A stretch of 64,000 bases of DNA, taken from the NCBI RefSeq assembly GCF_000316035.1, contig NZ_ANHX01000021.1, forward strand, positions 62,001 to 126,000, given 5' to 3'. A program made the position numbers and the translations under genes. Below, piece after piece: positions 1-6,782 of the stretch (position 1 is the first letter of the stretch; every line of letters begins with the position of its first letter). The DNA is from Paenibacillus sp. PAMC 26794 (lineage in GTDB: Bacteria; Bacillota; Bacilli; Paenibacillales; Paenibacillaceae). The notes under the pieces were generated by a model. The model had not been told where the DNA came from, did no database searches, and saw only the letters and a program-made list of their open reading frames with translations.

Positions 1-1
1 C

Positions 2-160
2 TTCATTCAAAGCGTATTTGTCCACGAACTCGGACACTCCATATGGCTCGGTGACAACCCGACAACAAGTAGTCCTTCCATTATGTCTTACTCCCGCAAC
101 CGTAATTCCATGACCCAACCCCAAACTTTTGATATCAATAACGTAAAATCCAAGTACTAA
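2..160 (+). CDS. C-terminal end of a metzincin-like zinc metalloprotease (partial)
   Basis: Open from the left window edge to TAA at 158-160; only the last 52 residues are present. They contain HELGHSIWLGD, a zinc-binding HExxH whose third ligand would be the Asp at position 11, and a following SIMSYS segment that fits the metzincin Met-turn. The usual metzincin Gly at position 8 is Trp here, and the third ligand is Asp as in snapalysin-type enzymes rather than His as in matrixins. The protein was probably secreted, but its N-terminus lies outside the window. The gene ends 43 bp before the lipoprotein gene on the same strand. Confidence 0.6.
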   Translation, partial: FIQSVFVHELGHSIWLGDNPTTSSPSIMSYSRNRNSMTQPQTFDINNVKSKY

Positions 161-203
161 TCCGTTACGAACTCATCCCAAAATCCAAGGAGGATCCCTG
201 TCC

Positions 204-875
204 ATGAACAAAAATCGAGTATTAACGCTGCTTCTCTCTTCCATTTTCATTCTATCTGCAGTTGGATGTTCTTCTGTTACACCTACCGCGTCCCCATCCG
301 ATGCACCTATGACCATTATTGCTTCTGAAGATTACCCGAGTTATGCCAGCATTGGCGACCTGTCCGAGAGAGCAAATACCATTGTGAAAGGCAGTGTTGT
401 TGAGACTCGTGTGGAAGCTTTAAACGATATCGCACAAGTTACTGATGCTGCTAATGAGAACGAGTTAACCCCCGCGTCCGATCCGGGCGGAGAGCCATCT
501 TCTTTTGACAAAATCTATACGATCCACACGATTCAGGTCGCTGAATCCTATAAAGGCAGTTACACTGCCGGGGAAAAACTTGAAGTGAAGCAACTTGGCG
601 GACAACTAGGCAACACCGAGATTATTAATGATGACAACCTCAAGCTGATTCCTACCAAAGACTATGTACTCTTCCTGGAAACGTATGAAGACACCCCTGC
701 CAGCCTGCTCAACTCCGTTCAAAGTCTCTACGTGATCAAATCTGCCGCCAAGTCGAATCAGCCAGGTCAGCAACAATCACCGTCAGAAGTCATTGTGAGT
801 GCAAACCCCGAGAATGACCTCACACTGCAACTGGAGGATCTGCAAGAAATTCAGAACGAACAAAAGAGCGAATAA
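204..875 (+). CDS. Lipoprotein of unknown function
   Basis: 223 residues. The start is fixed by AAGGAGGA about 10 nt upstream. A lipoprotein signal peptide ends in LSAVGC (Cys22), so the product should be anchored on the outer face of the membrane. After a Ser/Thr/Pro-rich linker there is a compact domain with alternating short hydrophobic strands (VVKGSVVETRVEAL, YTIHTIQVAESYKGS, KDYVLFLETY), suggesting a small beta-barrel. I cannot name a family. It follows the protease gene on the same strand and is closed by a hairpin terminator at 959-1001, so the two may be co-transcribed. Confidence 0.7.
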   Translation: MNKNRVLTLLLSSIFILSAVGCSSVTPTASPSDAPMTIIASEDYPSYASIGDLSERANTIVKGSVVETRVEALNDIAQVTDAANENELTPASDPGGEPSSFDKIYTIHTIQVAESYKGSYTAGEKLEVKQLGGQLGNTEIINDDNLKLIPTKDYVLFLETYEDTPASLLNSVQSLYVIKSAAKSNQPGQQQSPSEVIVSANPENDLTLQLEDLQEIQNEQKSE

Positions 876-958
876 ACTCTTATATGGTAATCACACTGCT
901 ATTTCATCTCGTACAGGCAGCTAATTCCCTCTACTGTTCAGTCCTACATACGAATATG

Positions 959-1001
959 AAAACCGTGCTGCTCAGCAAACTGGGCGGCACGGTTTTTTGA
1001 A
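959..1001 (+). terminator. Rho-independent terminator after the lipoprotein gene
   Basis: Inverted repeat AACCGTGCTGC / GCGGCACGGTT with an 11-base loop, followed by TTTTTT. It is placed for the plus-strand pair ending at 875 and also faces the end of the minus-strand pseudogene at 1007. Confidence 0.8.
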
Positions 1002-1006
1002 GTTCC

Positions 1007-1712
1007 TTATTTAGACGGTGTATTAAGTCCAATAATCCATTCAGCCAGATCCTGTGTCTGTTTCAACAAGGCGATAGGGTCACGGAACCAGGATTGTTCT
1101 TCCGTCCATATGTACACATTTCCATTTTTGATAGCAGGTAATGAACCCCAGATCGGCTCTGCCTGAAGGTCTTTCAACTGAGACTTGCTGGTCAGCACAA
1201 TGTAATCTCCGGCATATTTGGAGAGCAGTTCTATAGAGAATTCATAATAGGCGCCCTGCATCAACTCGGATGGAATGTTCTTTGGTGCTTGCAAACCAAG
1301 CAATTCGTAGATGTTACGCCCTCCCCGGCCCGACTGATTGCCAAAAATGAAGACTTGGCGATCATATTCCTGCATAACGGAGAATGTAGCGTCAGCTGGA
1401 ACAACACTCTGCACCTCCTGCTTGATTTTGGCAATCTCCTCATCAAAATCAGAGTGTCAGACGTCTTCCTTTTCCCCCATGCAGCAGCAAGAACTGGCTT
1501 GTAGTCCATACCTCTTCATCCAGCCAGACCTGACCCCTGCCTTGAACATACACAAATGCACTGGTCGGTAACACATAATTGCGTATGAACTCGTGTGTTG
1601 CGAATGATATAAGACGCACATCAAGCACGCGAACCTGTACCTGATCCCACAGCTTGATGTCATTCTGAATTCCCATATGAACTCCCTCTCCTAAGCGATC
1701 AAACACACACAA
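1007..1712 (-). pseudogene. Internally deleted AraC-type regulator with siderophore-binding domain (Btr/YbbB-like)
   Basis: Two non-adjacent pieces of one protein family lie in different frames. The upstream piece (1712-1449) carries the N-terminal cupin-like part of an AraC regulator, including VWLDEEVWTTSQFLLLHGGKG. It runs into a TGA at 1449-1451. The downstream piece (about 1440-1007) is the C-terminal half of an iron-siderophore binding protein: DFDEEIAKIKQEV, then VPADATFSVMQEYDRQVFIFG, ending NTPSK. Intact members of this family join an AraC domain (with helix-turn-helix) to an FecB-like binding domain and run to over 500 residues. Here the rest of the AraC sensory domain, the whole DNA-binding domain and the first half of the binding domain are missing, and the join is out of frame. 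A perfect Fur-type palindrome still lies upstream at 1743-1767. It cannot work as a regulator. Confidence 0.75.
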
Positions 1713-1742
1713 TACCTTGGCATTGTGACTAAAAGCCTACCC

Positions 1743-1767
1743 ATAATTGATAATGATTATCAATTAT
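1743..1767 (-). promoter_or_regulatory. Fur box (perfect 25-bp palindrome)
   Basis: The core ATTGATAATGATTATCAAT is a perfect 9-1-9 palindrome, and symmetry extends to 12-1-12. It matches the classical Fur consensus GATAATGATTATC. It lies about 30 bp upstream of the deleted AraC/siderophore-binding gene and downstream of the msrAB terminator, so the pseudogene is its only plausible target. Confidence 0.85.
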
Positions 1768-1821
1768 AACAATGATGGAACCATCTTTGAAGCCTACCTC
1801 CGTTTTTGTTAGATGCCGCAA

Positions 1822-1866
1822 AATAAAAAACGGTCGAAATCCCTCATAGAGAGATCTCAACCGTTC
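1822..1866 (-). terminator. Terminator of the Met-rich/TCS/ccdA/tlpA/msrAB operon
   Basis: Read on the minus strand, AACGGTTGAGAT pairs with ATTTCGACCGTT and is followed by TTTTTATTT. It begins 14 nt after the msrAB stop. A near-identical hairpin closes the beta-mannosidase gene at 6735-6779. Confidence 0.8.
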
Positions 1867-1879
1867 TAAAATTATGGCC

Positions 1880-2977
1880 TTATTGCCTTTTGATAAAGTC
1901 AGACAATAAATATCCGTATCGTTCTTCCTCCATCTTGTCTAACGGAATAAACCGGATCGATGAACTGTTAATACAGTAACGTTTGCCGCCGCGATCTTCG
2001 GGACCATCATCGAACACATGACCGAGGTGGATGTCACCTGCCCGGCTTCGTACCTCCGTGCGATCCATACCAAAGCTCGTATCCGTTGTATAGGTAACAA
2101 CCTCAGGTACAATCGGTTTTGTAAAGCTCGGCCACCCGCAACCGGAATCATACTTATCTCGACTGGTGAATAACGGCTCTCCCGTTGCAATATCCACATA
2201 CAGACCGGGCTCCTCATTGTCCCAGTATTCGTTACTGAACGCATGCTCCGTATCATTGTTTACCGTGACCGCATACTGTTCGTCTGTTAATCGTTCCTTT
2301 AATTGTTCATCTGTTGGACGTGGATATTGAGCCGGATCAATTCCAATCTCCAGGTCATCCAGGACAGTCATATCAATGTGACAATATCCATTCGGATTTT
2401 TTTCCAAATAATCCTGATGGTACTCCTCCGCCAAATAATAATTCTGCAGAGGCATCACTTCCGTTACAATGGGTTGGTCATATTTTTCTTGCTCTACCGC
2501 TACAGCTCGCTCGATGATTTTGGCATCTTCAGGCAACGTATAATATATTCCAGTCCGATACTGAATTCCACGATCATTGCCCTGCTTATTCAAGCTGGTA
2601 GGATCAATAACTCGAAAATAAGATTCAAGCAATTTCTGCAAAGATACTTGCTGCGGATCATATTTTACATGAACAGTCTCCGCAAACCCCTGATCTCCGC
2701 GAATAACATCCTCATAGGTTGGATTCTCTCCTTCACCGTTGGCATAACCGGAAGTCACATCCTGAACCCCCGGAATACGAGCCATATATGCCTCCACACC
2801 CCAGAAACAGCCTCCTGCCAAGTACAGGTTACTCAGGTTTTCCTCGGAGACACTCGATGCCTTGACAGGTTGAGTGGATATCGAAGATGAAGCTGAATGG
2901 CTCTCAGCCCTGTTTCCACAAGCAGACACGACTATCGCTATAACAAGGAGGCACAAGCCGAGCAGCGTACTCTTCAT
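1880..2977 (-). CDS. msrAB: Lipoprotein methionine sulfoxide reductase MsrA-MsrB fusion
   Basis: 365 residues from the ATG at 2977, chosen because GGGAGGAAG lies just upstream and the protein then begins with a lipoprotein signal peptide (lipobox VSAC, Cys20). The MsrA domain comes first, with the catalytic motif GGCFWG (Cys57). The MsrB domain fills the C-terminal part, with CGWPSF and the catalytic RYCINS. Together the domains reduce the S and R isomers of methionine sulfoxide. The anchor places both outside the membrane, so electrons must come through a membrane relay, which the next two upstream genes provide (TlpA-like thioredoxin and CcdA). It is the last gene of a six-gene operon, 16 nt after tlpA, and is followed by a terminator. 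The family assignment is firm; its role in repairing the Met-rich operon protein is inference. Confidence 0.93.
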   Translation of the reverse strand: MKSTLLGLCLLVIAIVVSACGNRAESHSASSSISTQPVKASSVSEENLSNLYLAGGCFWGVEAYMARIPGVQDVTSGYANGEGENPTYEDVIRGDQGFAETVHVKYDPQQVSLQKLLESYFRVIDPTSLNKQGNDRGIQYRTGIYYTLPEDAKIIERAVAVEQEKYDQPIVTEVMPLQNYYLAEEYHQDYLEKNPNGYCHIDMTVLDDLEIGIDPAQYPRPTDEQLKERLTDEQYAVTVNNDTEHAFSNEYWDNEEPGLYVDIATGEPLFTSRDKYDSGCGWPSFTKPIVPEVVTYTTDTSFGMDRTEVRSRAGDIHLGHVFDDGPEDRGGKRYCINSSSIRFIPLDKMEEERYGYLLSDFIKRQ

Positions 2978-2993
2978 GACACTTCCTCCCTTC

Positions 2994-3575
2994 TCACAAA
3001 ATCTCTTGTAATGATTCCATGATCTGTTCATTGGATGCATGCCCTGGCTGCGATTTCGTTAAAATACCATCAGAGCCAATATAAAAGGAACTAGGATATG
3101 CTCTTACGCCAAATTCCTTGGCCCATACACCTTTCTCATCCAAAAGAACAGTTATGTTATCATATGGCTGTTGGTCAAACCATTCAGTAAACGCTTTGGA
3201 GGATTTCTCTCCTTTGTAGTCTGGCGTCACAATCGTAATGACTTGAAATTCATTGTTTTGACCAGCCAGATTGTTCAGGTCTTCCAAACCCGCAAGGCAG
3301 ATGGAACACCAGGAAGCCCAGTATTTCACATACACTTTCTTGCCTTGAACATCAGAAAGTCCAACTGTATTTCCTTTCAGATCACGCAATGAAAATTCCG
3401 GAGCCGTCTCGCCCTTGTTCATCATGGTTGACGAACTCATATCGGATGTTGATGCCGGGGTTGATGTTGACCCCGTTTGTTTTGATTCAGTTTGCTGTGA
3501 TCCACATGCGCTCAAGATCAACAGTACTCCAGTGAATACGATTACAGATACCATCCATTTCCGTGCCGTCTTCAT
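2994..3575 (-). CDS. TlpA/ResA-type membrane-anchored thioredoxin-like lipoprotein
   Basis: 193 residues from the ATG at 3575 (GGAGG 8 nt upstream). A lipoprotein signal peptide ends in LSAC (Cys24). The AhpC/TSA-Redoxin fold follows: [20 protein letters not shown], then the active site WASWCSIC (CxxC) and a later cis-Pro segment AYPSSFYIG. It should take electrons from CcdA and pass them to MsrAB on the outer face of the membrane, as in the pneumococcal Etrx/CcdA/MsrAB pathway. It lies between ccdA (18 nt away) and msrAB (16 nt away) and is clearly co-transcribed with both. Confidence 0.88.
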   Translation of the reverse strand: MKTARKWMVSVIVFTGVLLILSACGSQQTESKQTGSTSTPASTSDMSSSTMMNKGETAPEFSLRDLKGNTVGLSDVQGKKVYVKYWASWCSICLAGLEDLNNLAGQNNEFQVITIVTPDYKGEKSSKAFTEWFDQQPYDNITVLLDEKGVWAKEFGVRAYPSSFYIGSDGILTKSQPGHASNEQIMESLQEIL

Positions 3576-3593
3576 ACCAAATTCCTCCAATGA

Positions 3594-4322
3594 TTATTGA
3601 AACCAGGTCACCAAGCTGTTTAGTCGGTCTGTCATTAACAATAGTCCCATGACAATAAGAATACAGCCGGAAGTTATTTTGATGACGCCCATGTACCTGT
3701 ATAAACGACGTATACGCTTCATAACATATTCCGAAAAAACGGACAGAATCAGGAAAGGAATAGCTAACCCAAGGGTATACAGGAACATGAGAAACCCGCC
3801 ATACAGTGGAGAACCTTCTCCTGCGGCGATACCAAGAATGGCCGCCAGCACAGGCCCGATACAAGGCGTCCAGCCGAAACTAAACGTCAGACCCAACAGG
3901 AACGCTCCAACATACCCTCCCCGTTTGGCTTGATCGCTTGACAGCTTTCTCTCCCGTTCCAGCCAGGATAGTCGGATCAACCCGGTTTGATAAATCCCAA
4001 AAAGCACCACGATGGCTCCGCAGATGGCAATAAACACAGGACTTGAGATCATATTACCAATGATGCCGGAACCGAAACCAAGTAATACAAATACCAGGGA
4101 CAGCCCAAGAACAAATAAAAAAGTCCGCAAAACAAGTGTGGACCGCAACCGAACCGAATTGGTGTCAGGTTGCTGCTGATTCGTACCGTTGACCATGCTT
4201 CCGGACAGATAAGACACATATACCGGGATCAGCGGCAGAATACATGGCGCAAAAAACGATAACAATCCTGCACCAAAAACACCGAAAAGGAATACTAAAT
4301 CACTGGTCAAGTCATTCACCAC
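3594..4322 (-). CDS. ccdA: CcdA/DsbD-type transmembrane thiol-disulfide electron carrier
   Basis: 242 residues with about six membrane helices. The two conserved redox cysteines are in FFAPCILPLIP near the N-terminus and GWTPCIGPVLA near residue 150, the CcdA signature. It carries reducing power from cytoplasmic thioredoxin across the membrane to TlpA-like acceptors. The start is uncertain: GTG at 4322 has no clear ribosome site, while AGGTGG just downstream of it would suit a TTG at about 4310. It sits between the sensor kinase and the TlpA-like gene in the oxidant-repair operon. Confidence 0.9.
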   Translation of the reverse strand: MVNDLTSDLVFLFGVFGAGLLSFFAPCILPLIPVYVSYLSGSMVNGTNQQQPDTNSVRLRSTLVLRTFLFVLGLSLVFVLLGFGSGIIGNMISSPVFIAICGAIVVLFGIYQTGLIRLSWLERERKLSSDQAKRGGYVGAFLLGLTFSFGWTPCIGPVLAAILGIAAGEGSPLYGGFLMFLYTLGLAIPFLILSVFSEYVMKRIRRLYRYMGVIKITSGCILIVMGLLLMTDRLNSLVTWFQ

Positions 4323-4353
4323 CTGAATAAATACTGCGTTTGATTAACCAAGG

Positions 4354-5394
4354 TTAACGACTGACGTAGATCGGAAGCGTGAACCAGAAGCAGCTTCCTT
4401 CTCCTTTTGTACTCTGAACCCCGATCTCGCCACCATGGAGTTCCACAATCGATTGAGCGATGGCAAGGCCAAGCCCGGCCCCCCCATTGCTCTTGCTACG
4501 TGATTTGTCAATTCGATAAAAACGTTCAAATATACGCGAAGTTTCCTCCGCTTCAATGCCTTCCCCTTCATCCGTAACTGAAATTCGTATAAACGGCCCC
4601 TTTTCTTCGGCAGCCAGAATGATTTTTCCTTCAATAGGAGAGTATTGAATGGCATTTTGCAGCAAATTGGAAAGGACCCGCTTCATTTGTGCAGGCATCA
4701 TGACCGCGGCTGGTAATTTATCGGGCAAATCGATTTCAACGTTCAGCGTTTTCTCGGCGAGATGAAACGAAAAACTCTCCAACGTACTGAGCAGCAACTC
4801 ATCGACGTGACAAGGCTGAGGGTCAAATACCTCCCCTTGCGCTTCCAGGCTGGATAATTCGAACAAATCTTGAATAAGCCCTCCCAAACGCTTCGTTTCA
4901 AGTCGTATCGTGTTCAGGTAACGTTGAAAGGTTTCTTTATCCTTAATGACATCATCCTCCAACGCTTCGACGAATGACTGAATGGATGCTAAGGGAGTCC
5001 GTAAATCATGGGATACATTGGCGATCAACTCTCGTCTGGCGGTTTCTGAGTGATGCAGATGATCAAAGCTTTCCTTCAGCTTGGAACTCATTTCATTAAA
5101 TTGCTGTGCCAGGAGCTTAAATTCCTGCGTACCGATGAGAGGGACTTCCGTATGGAAATCCCCTTCGGCAATTCGTATCGTCTGCTGTGTAATTCGCGCA
5201 ATTGATTTCTCTAATGGCTTAGTCAGCAAATATTGAAGAATAAACGAAAGTAAGCCTACCCCTGCCGTTATAGCTGATAACCAATACAATTGTTCGATCG
5301 TAAGCAGCATTTTGGAATAACTGATGAACAAACAAATTAATAATACGCCAATGCCTGTGAGACTGGACAACACCAAGTATGTGCGAAGTTTCAT
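4354..5394 (-). CDS. Sensor histidine kinase with short extracytoplasmic loop
   Basis: 346 residues from the ATG at 5394, which overlaps the regulator stop as ATGA. Two membrane helices (about 6-26 and 38-58) enclose an exposed loop of only some 11 residues. HAMP (about 58-110), HisKA with the phospho-acceptor His129 in NVSHDLRTPL, and HATPase with the N box LLQNAIQYSP and G boxes DEGEGIE and GAGLGLAI follow. So short a loop suggests that it senses within the membrane or through a partner such as CcdA or the Met-rich protein. That is inference. It is co-transcribed with its OmpR-type partner upstream and ccdA downstream. Confidence 0.88.
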   Translation of the reverse strand: MKLRTYLVLSSLTGIGVLLICLFISYSKMLLTIEQLYWLSAITAGVGLLSFILQYLLTKPLEKSIARITQQTIRIAEGDFHTEVPLIGTQEFKLLAQQFNEMSSKLKESFDHLHHSETARRELIANVSHDLRTPLASIQSFVEALEDDVIKDKETFQRYLNTIRLETKRLGGLIQDLFELSSLEAQGEVFDPQPCHVDELLLSTLESFSFHLAEKTLNVEIDLPDKLPAAVMMPAQMKRVLSNLLQNAIQYSPIEGKIILAAEEKGPFIRISVTDEGEGIEAEETSRIFERFYRIDKSRSKSNGGAGLGLAIAQSIVELHGGEIGVQSTKGEGSCFWFTLPIYVSR

Positions 5395-6110
5395 GAACTG
5401 CCACCCGCAAACTTGTAGCCTATACCCCAAACTGTTTTAATATATTTTGGGTCAGAAGGATTCTGTTCGATCTTCTCTCGTAGTCTCCGAACATGTACAG
5501 TCACCGTTGTTGTATCTCCCTCATAGCTAAAATCCCAAATCTTGCTTAACATCTGGTTACGGGAGAACACCTGACCCGGGTGACTTGCCAGCAAATACAA
5601 CATCTCAAACTCTGTAACGGTCAATTCAATGGCCTGCCCGCTGATGTGCACTTCACGCTTGGTAAAATCAATGGTAAGCCCTTCATAATTGATCGTATAT
5701 TCAGATGTTGTAACAGGTGATGCCTGCGCAATTCGCATTCTCCGCAGGATTGCCTTCACACGCAAAACAAGTTCTCTCGGACTGAATGGTTTGGTCAGAT
5801 AATCATCCGCCCCCATCGTCAGTCCCATCAGACGATCCTGTTCCTCACCCCGGGCCGTCAGCATTACAATGGGCACATCCTCAGTTTGCCGAATCTCGTT
5901 GCAAACTTCCCAACCATTCTTATGTGGCATCATCAGGTCGAGCACAATCAAGCTTGGCGTTTGGCTGTGCCACAGCTCAATAGCCTCCAAACCGTCCTTG
6001 GCCGTCACGACAAGATAACCTTCCCGTTCCAGATACCTGCGACAAACGTCCGTAATATTTGTATCATCATCAGCAACCAGTACACATTCATTCAAACGAA
6101 CCCACCCCAT
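5391..6110 (-). CDS. OmpR/PhoB-family response regulator
   Basis: 239 residues. The receiver domain shows acidic DDD near residue 14, phospho-acceptor Asp58 in VLDLMMP, Thr in MLTARG and Lys in TKPF. A winged-helix DNA-binding domain occupies the C-terminal hundred residues (ELTVTEFEMLYLLASHPGQV, HVRRLREKIE, TVWGIGYKF). The ATG at 6110 is possible, but a TTG at about 6095, preceded by GGGGTGGG and starting NECVLVADDD, would give the usual family N-terminus. It overlaps its kinase by 4 bp. OmpR-type regulators bind direct repeats about 10-11 bp apart, and repeats of that period lie upstream of the operon's first gene (6672-6710), which suggests autoregulation. Confidence 0.9.
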   Translation of the reverse strand: MGWVRLNECVLVADDDTNITDVCRRYLEREGYLVVTAKDGLEAIELWHSQTPSLIVLDLMMPHKNGWEVCNEIRQTEDVPIVMLTARGEEQDRLMGLTMGADDYLTKPFSPRELVLRVKAILRRMRIAQASPVTTSEYTINYEGLTIDFTKREVHISGQAIELTVTEFEMLYLLASHPGQVFSRNQMLSKIWDFSYEGDTTTVTVHVRRLREKIEQNPSDPKYIKTVWGIGYKFAGGSS

Positions 6111-6172
6111 ATTCCAGAAAATACATTTGAGCCAATCATATCATATGGTGATGGCGATGCTTAGATCTTAAA

Positions 6173-6616
6173 TTACTTCATTCCCATGGCTGGCATCATG
6201 TATTGTTTAATTACAGACTCAGCCGCATACGAATTCCCATCATGGATGACAGGCATCGATTTCAAGTTAACTGGCATACCGTCTACCATAATTTTTTTCG
6301 ATCCAATCCACAATTTAATCGTTTTCCCCGCAGGCATCATCGTTTCTTCCATCTTCATGTCGTCTTCCATCATTTTGTCATCTTTCATCTTCATGTCGTC
6401 CATTTTGCCCATATACATCAAAGTTACAGATCTGTCCTTGCTGTCCCACATAATGCTGTAATCATACATTTTCGCCGCCTGTCTCAATTGAACAAGCTCC
6501 ATGCCATCCTTTTTAATCGTTTTCATATCTGCAGCACTTGCCAATCCAGAAAAGGCCATAGACATCATCAATACCGCTGCTACCATCGCTTTTTTGCTCT
6601 TATTTGTTTTCATCAT
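6173..6616 (-). CDS. Secreted methionine-rich protein with copper-amine-oxidase-N-type (stalk) fold
   Basis: 147 residues from the ATG at 6616 (GGAGAG upstream; another ATG lies directly after it). A Sec signal peptide ends at LASA/AD. The mature part (about 119 residues) follows the PF07833 pattern: ELVQLRQAAKMYDYSIMWDS, then KTIKLWIGSKKIMVDG and the terminal SYAAESVIKQYM. It contains 22 Met, about 18 percent, concentrated in a Met/Asp/Lys insert (MKMKDDKMMEDDMKMEETMM) and at the C-terminus. The family is known as a cell-surface stalk or adhesive domain without enzymatic activity. The Met load, and its place as first gene of an operon ending in msrAB, suggest a sacrificial oxidant sink or a Cu(I) binder. 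Both roles are inference. Confidence 0.8.
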   Translation of the reverse strand: MMKTNKSKKAMVAAVLMMSMAFSGLASAADMKTIKKDGMELVQLRQAAKMYDYSIMWDSKDRSVTLMYMGKMDDMKMKDDKMMEDDMKMEETMMPAGKTIKLWIGSKKIMVDGMPVNLKSMPVIHDGNSYAAESVIKQYMMPAMGMK

Positions 6617-6636
6617 TCTTATCACTCTCCATTCGT

Positions 6637-6710
6637 TTATTACTTACATAGATTACAATAAGCAAGACAGCTTACGATTCTCTAAGCGAAGTATTACGAA
6701 ACCATTACGA
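6637..6710 (-). promoter_or_regulatory. Promoter of the oxidant-repair operon with phased TTACGA activator boxes
   Basis: On the minus strand, a -35 TTGCTT (6665-6660) and -10 TAATAA (6642-6637) are separated by 17 bp. Directly upstream of the -35, TTACGA (TCGTAA on the transcribed strand) occurs at 6672-6677, 6694-6699 and 6705-6710. The spacings are exactly 22 and 11 bp, and a degenerate unit lies in the skipped slot near 6683-6689. Phased direct repeats abutting the -35 are the typical arrangement for an OmpR-family activator such as the one encoded at 5391. The leader would be very short, about 14 nt. Confidence 0.55.
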
Positions 6711-6734
6711 TATATAAATGAGGTCAGGTTTCAA

Positions 6735-6779
6735 TAAAAAAACGGTTGAAATCTCTCTTACGAGAGACTCCAACCGTTT
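6735..6779 (-). terminator. Terminator of the beta-mannosidase gene
   Basis: Read on the minus strand, AACGGTTGGAGTCTCTCG pairs with CGAGAGATTTCAACCGTT-like sequence (AAACGGTTG / CAACCGTTT arms) and is followed by TTTTTTATT. It starts 3 nt after the beta-mannosidase stop and nearly matches the hairpin at 1822-1866. It also separates this gene from the promoter of the oxidant-repair operon. Confidence 0.8.
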
Positions 6780-6782
6780 CTT

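Noticed and set aside
2303..2890. Long plus-strand open frames opposite msrAB
   Set aside because: They lie antisense to a confidently assigned gene, lack ribosome sites and have implausible composition.
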